DNA of 64,000 nt, taken from assembly GCF_033343995.1 (NCBI RefSeq), contig NZ_CP137573.1, positions 2,947,001 to 3,011,000 of the forward strand, written 5' to 3'. The first letter of the stretch is position 1. The number at the start of each line of letters is the position of its first letter. The translations under genes and the position numbers were made by a program. The DNA is from Streptomyces sp. HUAS YS2. GTDB taxonomy: Bacteria > Actinomycetota > Actinomycetes > Streptomycetales > Streptomycetaceae. The notes beneath the pieces are model-generated. The model had not been told where the DNA came from and did not search any database. It worked only from the letters and a program-made list of their open reading frames with translations. This document shows positions 1 to 9,836 of the stretch, one piece after another.

Positions 1-800
1 CTCAGGGCCGCGGCCAGATCGACGTACCGAAGTCCTGGTCGGTCCTGGGCAAGGGCAAGGCCGACGGTGACGCCATCACCGTCTCCGCCCCCGTCTGCAC
101 CGCGCTCTCGGACAAGCTGGTCACCCCGCACCGCGGCAGCGGCCTCTTCAACAGCTGCGCCCCCGGCGCCGGCGGCCAGGCGGTCGGTGAGGAGCGGGCG
201 TACGAACTGACCGTGACGCGGACGAGCGGGGCCGAGGGGCCGGTCGCGTACGCGGTCGGGCTCAAGGGGAACGACGGGACCTTCACCGTGCCGTCCTCGG
301 TGGTCCTGGAGAAGGGCGTCCCGGCAGTCGTGAAGGTGACCGCCGAGCCCGGTGCCCAGGGCATCCACTCCGCCGTGCTGACCTTCGACAACGAGGCCAC
401 CCGGGCCGCCGACCACGCCACGCTGCTGGCCGTCGAGGCGGCGACCCCGCTCGCGGCGGGCACCCCGGTGACCGTGACCGGCGTCTCGTACCGGAACAAC
501 ACGATCCACTACACCGTGGCCGTCCCCGCCGGGGCGGAGGCGCTGACCGTCTCGATGGACGGCCTCGAAGCGGGCAGCCAGACCCGCTGGTGGGCCTTCC
601 GGCCGACCGGCGTCTCCGGTGAGACCTCCGCCGCCGGCACGATCTACTGCTACAACGACTACCTCGACGGCAACGGCTGCGACCCGAAGAGCCGTACGTA
701 TGCCAAGCCGGGCGCCGGTGTCTGGGAGCTGGTCGTGGAGACCCGGCGCACCTCGCCGCTGTGGGCCAACCCGTACCGGCTGACGGCGTCGGTGTCGTAG
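1..800 (+). CDS. C-terminal part of a secreted S8-like serine protease (partial)
   Basis: Open in frame from base 3 to a TAG at 798-800, with the N-terminus outside the window. The first visible residues, QGRGQIDVPKSW, resemble the end of the catalytic domain of actinobacterial subtilisin-like peptidases (consensus G-x-G-x-[IV]-x-V). The rest is a beta-rich, Thr/Val-rich tail with four Cys residues, such as the SCAPGAG and YCYNDYLDGNGC stretches. This fits an extracellular protein with C-terminal accessory domains. No catalytic Asp/His/Ser motif lies inside the window, so the protease call rests on the junction motif and domain style only. It could instead be another secreted multidomain protein. 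Confidence 0.5.
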   Translation, partial: QGRGQIDVPKSWSVLGKGKADGDAITVSAPVCTALSDKLVTPHRGSGLFNSCAPGAGGQAVGEERAYELTVTRTSGAEGPVAYAVGLKGNDGTFTVPSSVVLEKGVPAVVKVTAEPGAQGIHSAVLTFDNEATRAADHATLLAVEAATPLAAGTPVTVTGVSYRNNTIHYTVAVPAGAEALTVSMDGLEAGSQTRWWAFRPTGVSGETSAAGTIYCYNDYLDGNGCDPKSRTYAKPGAGVWELVVETRRTSPLWANPYRLTASVS

Positions 801-861
801 GACCGAATACGCCATTCCGGCGCGGTCCCGCGTCCTAGTGAGCCTTACCTCACAGGAGCGG

Positions 862-896
862 GGCCGCGCCCTCGTCCTACCCTGGAGGGCGCGGCC
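862..896. terminator. 12-bp stem hairpin between protease and fumarase genes
   Basis: GGCCGCGCCCTC (862-873) pairs perfectly with GAGGGCGCGGCC (885-896) across an 11-nt loop. It lies 60 nt after the protease stop and 50 nt before the fumarase start. It lacks a U tract, as is common in Streptomyces. It could terminate the protease transcript or be part of the fumarase leader. Confidence 0.5.
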
Positions 897-946
897 GCCA
901 ACGGAGGCGGCGCGCTGCTGTCTGCCGAGTGAGGAATGGCCCCGTC

Positions 947-2614
<1,668 letters not shown>

Positions 2615-2636
2615 TCCCCCGCCCCGTAGTCACCCC

Positions 2637-2672
2637 CCGACAGGCCCCCGGCACCCGCCGGGGGCCTGTCGG
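2637..2672. terminator. Rho-independent-type hairpin after fumarase
   Basis: A 16-bp perfect stem (CCGACAGGCCCCCGGC at 2637-2652 with its complement at 2657-2672) and a 4-nt loop lie 22 nt after the fumarase stop, with no long U tract. Confidence 0.85.
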
Positions 2673-2739
2673 CTTCCCCGGATGAAACGATGATCGACAC
2701 GATGTTCGGGGGAACATTCGGGGGATCGGGGGGACACGG

Positions 2740-5490
2740 ATGACGGAGGAGGGCCTGAGCGGCCGGGGGCGGGAACTCGCCGTGCTGGAGCGGCTGCTCG
2801 CGGACGCGGCGGAAGGCCGGGGCGGCGCCGTCGTGGTCCGGGGCGAGGCGGGGGCGGGCAAGACCGCGCTGCTCGAACGGGTCGGGGAACGCGCGGGCGA
2901 GGTCACGCTGCTGCGGTGCGCCGGGGTGGAGTCGGAGGCGGCGCTGCCGTACGCCGGGCTGCAGGTGCTGCTGCGGGGGACGCTCGACCGGGCGCGACGG
3001 CTGTCGGGGCGTCAGCAGGCGGCGCTGCGCGGGGCGGTCGAGCCGGCGGGCGCGGTGGCGCCCGGGGACAGGTTCCTGGTCGGGGCGGCCATGCTCGGGC
3101 TGCTCGGGGAGCTGGCCGAGGAGCGCCCGGTGGTGGTGCTCGTCGACGACGCGCACTGGCTGGACCTGGAGACCGTGGACGCGCTGCTCTTCGCGGCCCG
3201 CCGGCTCGGCATGGGGCGGGTGGCGCTGGTGTTCGCAGTGCGGGAGGGCGTACGGGAGGGCTCGGCCGTCCTCGACGGCGGCCCGGGGCTTCCGGTGCTG
3301 CAGTTGGGGCCGCTCAGCGACGAGGAGGGTGCGGCGCTGCTCGCCGGCCGCGCGCCGGACCTGCACGCGGCGGTCCGCGGCCGGGTCCTCGGGCTCGCGC
3401 GCGGCAATCCGCTGGCCCTGGTCGAGCTCGCCGGGGCGCTCACGCCGGCCCAGCGGGACGGCAGCGAGCCGGTGGACGAGCGGGAGATCGCCGTGCTCCC
3501 GGCGTCGCGGCGGGTGCGGCGGATCTTCGACGAGCGGATCCGGGCGCTGCCCGCGCCGACCCGCACGCTGCTCACGGTCGCGGCGGCGGACGACACCGGC
3601 GACCTGGCCCTGGTGATGGCGGCGGCCGGGCGGCTCGGAGCGGGCGCCGGGGACCTCGGCCCGGCCGAGGCGGTGGATCTGGTGCGGGTGAGCGGGCACC
3701 GGTTCGTCTTCCGTCACCCGCTGATCCGGGCCGCCGCCTACCAGGGCGCGCTGCTCGCCCAGCGGACGGCCGCGCACCGGGCCCTCGCGGACGCGGCGCC
3801 GGCGGGTGGGGACGTGGGCCGCCGGGCCTGGCATCTGGCCGCGGCCACGATCGGCTACGACGAGCGGGTCGCCGCCGAACTGGAGCGCAGCGCGGAGCTG
3901 TTCCGCGCGCGGGGCGGTCGGGCGGCGGTCGCCGCCGCCTATCGGCGGGCCGCGCAGCTCACCGGGGACCAGGAGTCCCGGTCCCGCCGGCTGGTGGCGG
4001 CGGCGGCCGCGGCCGCGGAGGCCGGGCAGGTGGAGCTGGCGGCCTCGCTCGCCGACGAGGCGGGGCCGGTGAGCGCTCCGGCCGCCGTCGCCCGGTCGGC
4101 CAGTATCCGGGCGGCTCTGGAGCACGCCAGGGGCCGGGCGGAGCCGGCGCGGGTGCTGCTCGTCGAGGCGGCCCGGGAGGTGACGGCGGACCGGCCCGCG
4201 ACGGGCGCGTGGCTGTTGTTCGAGTCGGCGGCGATGGCGTGGGACGCGCCGGACCCGGCCGGGGCTGCCCGGGACACCCGGGAGCGCCTGGCCGGTCTGG
4301 ACTTCGGGGACTGCCCGGTGCACCGGGGCGCGAACGGGGTGCTCGGCGCGCTGGCGGGTGACGGGGTGGACGCGGCGGCGGTCCGGGAGTTCGCCGCGTA
4401 CGTGAACCGGACCCGGCGGGAGCGCGGTCTGTCCCAGCAGGTGCGGCTGCACGGCTGGGACATGCTGCTCGGCGAGTACGGCGCGGTGCACGACGAGGCC
4501 GTGGCGCTGGAGCAGGAGTGCCGCGCGGAGGGTGCGGTCGGGGTGCTGCCGCGGGTGCTGCTCCGGCTCGCGCGCTGCCGGCTGTTCCTGGGCCGGCACC
4601 GGGACGCGTACACGACGGCGGTCGAGGGCCTGGAGATCGCCCTGGACACGGGCCAGCACCACCTGGCCGGGCTGCTGCGGTCCGAACTGGAGACGCTCGC
4701 CGCGCTCGACGGGGAGGACGTGAACGAGCCGGACGGTCCCACGCGGGGTCTTTTCTCCGGCGTCGAGCCGAATCCGTTCCTGCGGATGCGGGCGCAGGGC
4801 CTGCTCGATCTCGGGCTCGGCCGCTACGAGACGGCCCTGCGGCGGTTCGCGGTGCTCACCGAGGGGCCGCAGCGGCACCTGATGCTCGCCTGGCACAGCC
4901 TGCCCGACCAGGTGGAGGCGGCCGTGCGGCTCGGCCGGGCGGAGGACGCCCGCCCGGCGCAGACGCGGTTCGCCCGTTGGGCGAGCGCGACCGGGACGCC
5001 GTGGGCGCGGGCCGTGGAGCTGCGCTGCCGGGCCCTGGTCGCCCCCGAGGGGCAGACGGAGCAGTGGTACGAGCGGGCGCTCGACGCCCACGTCGGGGAC
5101 GGCCGGCCGTTCGAGGAGGCGCGGACCCGGCTGCTTCACGGGGAGTGGCTGCGGCGGGCGAAACGACGGGCGGCGGCCCGCGAGGCGCTGGCGATGGCGC
5201 TGCAGACGTTCGAGCGGACGCAGGCGCGGGCGTGGGCGGACCGGGCCCGTGCCGAGCTGCGGGCGCTCGGCGCGGCTCCGGCGCCGAGCGTGGCGGGGCC
5301 GGATCCGGTGGGCCGGCTGACCGCGCAGGAGCTTCAGGTGGTGCGGCTCGCGGCGACGGGTCTGAGCAACCGGGACATCGGCGCCCGGCTGTTCCTGAGC
5401 CCGCGCACGGTCGGCTACCACCTCTCCAACGCCTACCCCAAGCTCGGCGTGACCTCACGGGCCGCCCTCGGCGGACTCGAGCTCGAGTAA
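2740..5490 (+). CDS. Large ATP-binding LuxR-type (LAL/MalT-like) transcriptional regulator
   Basis: A 916-residue cytosolic regulator of the LAL type. The N-terminal AAA/STAND ATPase has Walker A (GEAGAGKTALLE, about residues 36-47) and Walker B (VVVLVDDAHWLD, about 130). A long helical TPR-like sensor region follows. The C-terminal LuxR helix-turn-helix starts at LTAQELQVVRLAATG (about 855) and ends near the C-terminus. The family uses nucleotide binding to gate DNA binding, often in response to sugars or in antibiotic clusters. The gene starts with ATG after GGGGGGACACGG. It stands alone after a terminator; the next gene, an epimerase, may be a target, but nothing in the sequence proves this. 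Confidence 0.9.
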   Translation: MTEEGLSGRGRELAVLERLLADAAEGRGGAVVVRGEAGAGKTALLERVGERAGEVTLLRCAGVESEAALPYAGLQVLLRGTLDRARRLSGRQQAALRGAVEPAGAVAPGDRFLVGAAMLGLLGELAEERPVVVLVDDAHWLDLETVDALLFAARRLGMGRVALVFAVREGVREGSAVLDGGPGLPVLQLGPLSDEEGAALLAGRAPDLHAAVRGRVLGLARGNPLALVELAGALTPAQRDGSEPVDEREIAVLPASRRVRRIFDERIRALPAPTRTLLTVAAADDTGDLALVMAAAGRLGAGAGDLGPAEAVDLVRVSGHRFVFRHPLIRAAAYQGALLAQRTAAHRALADAAPAGGDVGRRAWHLAAATIGYDERVAAELERSAELFRARGGRAAVAAAYRRAAQLTGDQESRSRRLVAAAAAAAEAGQVELAASLADEAGPVSAPAAVARSASIRAALEHARGRAEPARVLLVEAAREVTADRPATGAWLLFESAAMAWDAPDPAGAARDTRERLAGLDFGDCPVHRGANGVLGALAGDGVDAAAVREFAAYVNRTRRERGLSQQVRLHGWDMLLGEYGAVHDEAVALEQECRAEGAVGVLPRVLLRLARCRLFLGRHRDAYTTAVEGLEIALDTGQHHLAGLLRSELETLAALDGEDVNEPDGPTRGLFSGVEPNPFLRMRAQGLLDLGLGRYETALRRFAVLTEGPQRHLMLAWHSLPDQVEAAVRLGRAEDARPAQTRFARWASATGTPWARAVELRCRALVAPEGQTEQWYERALDAHVGDGRPFEEARTRLLHGEWLRRAKRRAAAREALAMALQTFERTQARAWADRARAELRALGAAPAPSVAGPDPVGRLTAQELQVVRLAATGLSNRDIGARLFLSPRTVGYHLSNAYPKLGVTSRAALGGLELE

Positions 5491-5631
5491 GGCTTCCTCA
5501 CGGGCCGACTAAGGCACTTAGGCGCCACGACCCCGGTCATCCGACAGATCCGCGGAGCCCGGCTCAGCTCCTACCGTTTCCGCGAGTTGATCGGTCGGCG
5601 GTCAACGGGAGTCCGATCCAGTGGAGTTGTC

Positions 5632-6504
5632 ATGAAGGTCCTGGTCCTTGGAGCCACCGGCTACATCGGTTCCGCGGTGGTGGCGCGGCTGACGCAGGAG
5701 GGCCACGAGGTGGTCCCGCTGGTGCGGGACGCGCTCGCGCTCGCGCCCGACGCGCCGGTGAAGGTCGGTGATCTCACCGATCCGGAGTCGCTGCGCGCGG
5801 CGGTGACGGACGACGTGGACGCGGTGGTGAACCTGGCGCCCCCGACCGGCGAGGAGGCGGTGGACGCCGCCGCGCTCGACGCGCTGCTCGCGCCGCTGCG
5901 CGGCACCGGCCGGGCGCTCCTCTACACCAGCGGCGTGTGGGTGCTGGGCGCCACCGGCGACGCCCCGGTGGGCGAGGAGGCGGCGACGGACCCGGTCGCG
6001 CTCGTCGGCTACCGGCCGCGGATCGAGCGGCAGGTGCTCGACGCCGCCGGTGACGGCGTCCGCGCGCTCGTGGTCCGCCCCGGCATCGTGTACGGCCAGG
6101 GGGGCGGCATCCCGGGGATGATGACCGGTTGGGCCCGGGAGCACGGTACGGGCCGGTACGTGGGCTCGGCGACGACGCGCTGGCCGATGGTGCACGTGGA
6201 CGACCTCGCCGAGCTGTACGTGCTCGCCCTGACCAAGGCCGAGGCGGGCGCCCTGCTGCACGGCGTGGCGGACGAGGCCGTGCCGGTCGCCGCGCTCGCG
6301 GCGGTCGCGGACCTGGCGGCGGGCGGCACGGGCCGGGCCGAGTCGTGGCCGCAGGAGCAGGCCGCGGAGGCGCTCGGGGCCCCGTTCGCGGAGGCCCTGG
6401 CCCTGCACCAAGTGGTGTCCGCGCGCCGGTCCTTCGAGAACCTGGGCTGGCGCCCGAGCCGGCCGCACGTCCTCACCGAGCTGGCCGCGGGCACGCGTGC
6501 CTGA
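5632..6504 (+). CDS. NAD(P)-dependent epimerase/dehydratase family protein
   Basis: A 290-residue extended short-chain dehydrogenase. The Rossmann motif is GATGYIGSAVV at residues 7-17, which is GxxGxxG; an SG-V-W segment (YTSGVWVLG) and the later RPGIVYGQGG follow the NmrA/epimerase pattern. ATG 5632 with GGAG at 5623 is the start. The canonical YxxxK is not obvious, since VGYRPRIE occupies that position, so activity may be oxidoreductase-like, epimerase-like or lost. It runs into the MBL-fold gene downstream with a gap of only 37 nt, suggesting one operon. Substrate unknown. Confidence 0.8.
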   Translation: MKVLVLGATGYIGSAVVARLTQEGHEVVPLVRDALALAPDAPVKVGDLTDPESLRAAVTDDVDAVVNLAPPTGEEAVDAAALDALLAPLRGTGRALLYTSGVWVLGATGDAPVGEEAATDPVALVGYRPRIERQVLDAAGDGVRALVVRPGIVYGQGGGIPGMMTGWAREHGTGRYVGSATTRWPMVHVDDLAELYVLALTKAEAGALLHGVADEAVPVAALAAVADLAAGGTGRAESWPQEQAAEALGAPFAEALALHQVVSARRSFENLGWRPSRPHVLTELAAGTRA

Positions 6505-6541
6505 CCTCGACGACCTGAAGCACGACTTGAAGGAGGAGTTC

Positions 6542-7336
6542 ATGACCCACCCCATCTGCCGCGCCTGCGGCACCCAGTACGCCGAACCGCGCGACGACTG
6601 CCCGGTGTGCCTGGACGAGCGGCAGTACGTGGCCCCGGGCGGCCAGCGGTGGACCTCGCTCAAGGAGCTGCAGGCCGAGGGGCACTCCGGGCGGTTCGAG
6701 GAGCAGGGGCCGGACGTGTTCGGCATCGGCGTCACGCCGGAGTTCTCGATCGGTCAGCGCGCGCTGCTGCTGCGCACCCCCGCCGGGAACGTGCTGTGGG
6801 ACTGCGTGCCGTACCTGGACGACGAGATGGTGCGCCGCGTCGAGGAACTCGGCGGCATCGACCACATCGCGATCAGCCACCCGCACTTCTACTCGGTGAT
6901 GGTGGAGTGGGCGCACGCCTTCGACGCCCCGGTCCACCTGCACGAGGCGGACCGGGAGTGGGTGGGCCGGCCGGATCCGGCGCTGCAGTTCTGGAGCGGG
7001 CGGACGAAGCCGCTGACGGACGAGCTGACGCTGATCAACCCGGGCGTGCACTTCCCGGGCAGCACGGTGCTGCACTCGAGCGCGGGCGACGGCGCGCTGT
7101 TCACCGGTGACGTGGTCAACGTCGGACCGGACCCGCGCTGGGTGAGCATCATGTACAGCTTCCCCAACCACGTACCGGAGCAGCCCCAGAAGGTCCGCGC
7201 CGCCGCCGACCTGCTGGCCGGCTACCGCTTCGAGCGGATCTACGGCGCCTGGTGGGGCCGGGTCGTCACGTCGGGCGGCGAGGAGGTCCTGGCCCGTTCC
7301 GTGGAGCGCTATCTGCGGTTCGAGCGGGGCGAGTGA
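6542..7336 (+). CDS. MBL-fold metallo-hydrolase-like protein with N-terminal zinc ribbon
   Basis: A 264-residue protein. Residues 6-23 (CRACGTQYAEPRDDCPVC) are a C-x2-C/C-x2-C zinc-ribbon or rubredoxin-like knuckle, followed by a metallo-beta-lactamase fold. The usual HxHxDH metal motif is replaced by SHPHFYS, keeping HxH but losing DH. A later LFTGDVVNVG provides the Asp strand. ATG 6542 is chosen over GTG 6497 because a perfect AAGGAGG (6530-6536) lies 5 nt upstream. It is probably co-transcribed with the epimerase. Family members with HPHFY are annotated as hydrolases without a proven substrate. Confidence 0.8.
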   Translation: MTHPICRACGTQYAEPRDDCPVCLDERQYVAPGGQRWTSLKELQAEGHSGRFEEQGPDVFGIGVTPEFSIGQRALLLRTPAGNVLWDCVPYLDDEMVRRVEELGGIDHIAISHPHFYSVMVEWAHAFDAPVHLHEADREWVGRPDPALQFWSGRTKPLTDELTLINPGVHFPGSTVLHSSAGDGALFTGDVVNVGPDPRWVSIMYSFPNHVPEQPQKVRAAADLLAGYRFERIYGAWWGRVVTSGGEEVLARSVERYLRFERGE

Positions 7337-7391
7337 CGTAGCGGCGGGGCATGGGGCCGGGACGTGGCGGCCTTCTGATCAGAAACTCGCT

Positions 7392-7428
7392 ACCGACCGG
7401 TAGCCCTCTCGTTGCCTACCGGTCAGTA
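7392..7428 (+). promoter_or_regulatory. Candidate operator: inverted repeat with TACCGGTCAGTA
   Basis: ACCGACCGGTAG (7392-7403) and CTACCGGTCAGT (7416-7427) form an 11/12-bp inverted repeat with a 12-nt spacer, 53 nt upstream of the acid phosphatase start. Each arm also contains a short ACCGGT palindrome. The 12-mer TACCGGTCAGTA (7417-7428) recurs with one change upstream of the convergent lipase gene. The form resembles TetR-family operators. Confidence 0.5.
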
Positions 7429-7480
7429 TTGGCCGCGAGCATGTCAACCACTGAGCCAGGTAGACCACTCGGGAGCCCCC

Positions 7481-8101
7481 ATGCCCTCCGCCAAGAACAC
7501 CGCCGCCACGCTCGGCCTCACGGCCGTCCTCGTCGTCGGCGTCGCCCCCGCGGCCTCCGCGGCCGATCCTGACAGCCACCACACGTCCACCGCTGCGATC
7601 AAGCACGTCGACTACACGACCTGGCGGCACGACGTGGCGACCGTGGTCGACGAGGCGCGGCCGTACATCGAGAAGCGGTCCGAGAACGCCGGGCGCGAGA
7701 AGCAGGCGATCGTGCTCGACATCGACAACTCCTCGCTGGAGACGGACTTCCACCCGTTCTGGGAGCTGCCGACGCCGGCCATCCCCGAGGTGCGTGCGCT
7801 GGTCGCCGACGCGCACGAGCGCGGGGTCGCGGTCTTCTTCGTGACCGCCCGGCCGGGGATCATCTACTCCCTCACCGACTGGAACCTCAAGCAGGCCGGC
7901 TACCCGGTCGACGGTCTGTACGTGCGGTCGCTGCCCGACCTGTTCGCCGAGGTCAGCACGTACAAGACGGCGAAGCGCGCGGAGATCGAGGCCAAGGGCT
8001 ACACGATCATCGCGAACATCGGCAACAACACCACCGACATCGTCGGCGGGCACGCCGAGCGGGCCTTCAAGCTGCCGGACTACGACGGCAAGCTGTCCTG
8101 A
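7481..8101 (+). CDS. Secreted HAD-superfamily acid phosphatase
   Basis: A 206-residue protein with a signal peptide (about 1-27, ending APAASAAD). It is then a HAD IIIB/class B-type acid phosphatase: DxD nucleophile motif VLDIDNSSLET, Thr motif FFVTARP, and a late IGNNTTDIVGG acidic motif. It should hydrolyse phosphomonoesters outside the cell. ATG 7481 has GGGAG 5 nt upstream and gives a clean signal peptide; the open frame extends further upstream without a ribosome site. An operator-like repeat lies upstream and a strong bidirectional terminator separates it from the convergent lipase. Confidence 0.88.
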   Translation: MPSAKNTAATLGLTAVLVVGVAPAASAADPDSHHTSTAAIKHVDYTTWRHDVATVVDEARPYIEKRSENAGREKQAIVLDIDNSSLETDFHPFWELPTPAIPEVRALVADAHERGVAVFFVTARPGIIYSLTDWNLKQAGYPVDGLYVRSLPDLFAEVSTYKTAKRAEIEAKGYTIIANIGNNTTDIVGGHAERAFKLPDYDGKLS

Positions 8102-8112
8102 CGCACGCGCAA

Positions 8113-8144
8113 GGGGCCCGGCCACCCCCCGGTGGCCGGGCCCC
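8113..8144. terminator. Bidirectional terminator hairpin
   Basis: GGGGCCCGGCCACC (8113-8126) pairs perfectly with 8131-8144 across a CCCC loop. It sits between convergent genes ending at 8101 and 8173 and can serve both. Confidence 0.9.
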
Positions 8145-8172
8145 TCCGCGCTTGCCTCTCCTGCTTCCGCTG

Positions 8173-9699
8173 CTACGCGAATCTCTGGTTCGCCGAGCCG
8201 TTGCAGGTCTGGATCCGGATCGGCTCCCGCGCCGCCGACTGCGTCAGGCACATGCCCGTCGCCGCCGCCGGACGGATCGTCGCGCCGACCTTCGTGAACT
8301 TCTGGTGGGCGAGCCCGTGGCAGTTCCAGACGAGCAGCGCCGTGCCCGCCGGGTACGAGGTGTTGGGCACGTCCAGGCACCGGTCCTGGGTGAGCCCGGT
8401 GTGGATCGTCTGACGCGCCGTGTCGTACCACCACGTCTGGTTGCGGCCGCCGTGGCAGTCCCAACCGAGCACCTTCGTGCCGTTGGCGCTCTTGGAGCCG
8501 TCGAGGTCCACGCAGTTGGCGGTCGCCTCGTTCTTCAGCGGCCGGTACGCGTCGTCCCAGGCGACCGGGAACAGGGTCGGTGTCCCGGTCGAGTTGACGT
8601 CCGCGCAACCCGCCTCACGCAGACCCGAGTTGTAGATCTGGGTCAGGCAGGACGCGAAGGCCGCGTGGCCCCGCGCGTTCGGGTGGAAGGACTGCCGGAC
8701 CGAGTTCTCGTCCGGCGTGCCGGGCTTGGAGAGGTCGATGTACAGGCCCCGGGCCCAGGGGTCCTCCATGCAGACCTCGTGGCCGTGGAACAGCCGCGAG
8801 TTGTCGAGGAAGGTCGCCCCGGTGGACTGGGCGATCCGGCGCATGCCCCGCTCGAACGCCGGGACGGCGGTGTTGCGGCCCCAGACGGTGTCGGAGTCGT
8901 AGCCCATGCCGCCGCAGACGAGCTTCCCGGGGAAGTTCGGGTTGTCGTAGAAGTCCGGGCCGATCGGGCTGGGGTAACCCATGAGCACGAGCTTGTAGTC
9001 GGTGTCCGCGTACCCGGCGTCGCGCATCACGGTGCGCAGGTCGCGCACGCTCGCCTCGACCTTGGGGACGAGGGCGTCGACGCGGGCCTGCCAGCCGGGG
9101 GCGTACTTGGGCTCGCAGGGGCCCTGGGAGAGCAGGAAGCGCTGGACGCAGTCGGTCATGACCGGGCCGAACTGCAGGTCGTCGTTGGCGCCGGCGACCA
9201 GCAGCACCATCTTGATCTTGGTGTTGCGGGCCTTGATGGCGAGGCTGTCGCTCTGGACCAGCTCGTCGGCGTACTGCTTGGCGCCGCCGATCTTGATGTT
9301 GCCGGTGTACGCGCCGGAGCAGGACACGTTGAACGTGAGGTCCGCGGGGATTCCGGTGCGGTGGATGGCGGCCTCGGGCGAGCGGTGGCACCAGTTGGTG
9401 GGGCCGTTGGTCGGCGATTCGTACGTGCCGACGCCCTCGCCGGAGATCTCGCTGTCGCCGAGCGAGATCAGGCCGGTCTTGCGCTGGGTGAGCGGCCGTT
9501 CCTCGGGGCTGCCGTAGATCTTGGTGGCCTCGGCGGCCCGGATCGCCTCCAGTTCGGGTGAGAGCGGTACGGAAGCGGTGGTGCGGGGTGCGGTCTCGGC
9601 CGCGCCGGCGGGGGCCGCGGCCGTCATGGATCCGAGGGTGGCGGCGGCCGCGGCGGAGGCCGCGATCGCCCATCGGAGTCTGTACCTGGTGCGCCTCAT
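8173..9699 (-). CDS. Secreted SGNH/GDSL lipase-esterase with ricin-type lectin domain
   Basis: A 508-residue secreted hydrolase. An N-terminal Tat/Sec-like signal (MRRTRYRLR..., cleavage near AGAAE at about 34) precedes an SGNH hydrolase domain. Its motifs are block I GDSEISGEG (Ser nucleophile), a mid-domain AGANDD (Asn) and the block V SFHPNARGH (His). The last about 130 residues are a ricin B beta-trefoil with repeated C-x-D and QxW-like units (NQTWW, HQKFT, NQRFA) that probably binds glycans or polymers. The start has CAGGAGG immediately upstream. Cys pairs fit an extracellular location. Confidence 0.9.
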   Translation of the reverse strand: MRRTRYRLRWAIAASAAAAATLGSMTAAAPAGAAETAPRTTASVPLSPELEAIRAAEATKIYGSPEERPLTQRKTGLISLGDSEISGEGVGTYESPTNGPTNWCHRSPEAAIHRTGIPADLTFNVSCSGAYTGNIKIGGAKQYADELVQSDSLAIKARNTKIKMVLLVAGANDDLQFGPVMTDCVQRFLLSQGPCEPKYAPGWQARVDALVPKVEASVRDLRTVMRDAGYADTDYKLVLMGYPSPIGPDFYDNPNFPGKLVCGGMGYDSDTVWGRNTAVPAFERGMRRIAQSTGATFLDNSRLFHGHEVCMEDPWARGLYIDLSKPGTPDENSVRQSFHPNARGHAAFASCLTQIYNSGLREAGCADVNSTGTPTLFPVAWDDAYRPLKNEATANCVDLDGSKSANGTKVLGWDCHGGRNQTWWYDTARQTIHTGLTQDRCLDVPNTSYPAGTALLVWNCHGLAHQKFTKVGATIRPAAATGMCLTQSAAREPIRIQTCNGSANQRFA

Positions 9700-9733
9700 T
9701 GCGCCTCCTGGATGTGGGGTTACCCACGGTTTT

Positions 9734-9745
9734 TACTGGCCGGTA
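9734..9745 (-). promoter_or_regulatory. TACCGGCCAGTA box upstream of the lipase
   Basis: On the minus strand TACCGGCCAGTA lies 34 nt upstream of the lipase start. It differs at one base from the box at 7417-7428 before the acid phosphatase and has the same orientation relative to its gene. Next to it, toward the gene, is a GTGGG-N4-CCCAC palindrome (9714-9727). Confidence 0.45.
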
Positions 9746-9836
9746 CGCGCGATGGGAATACACGCAACAAGACAACTGCTCATGTTTTTGGGGGAGATCA
9801 TGATCCCCGGGACGGCGCAGTGAGAGGTGGGACGAG

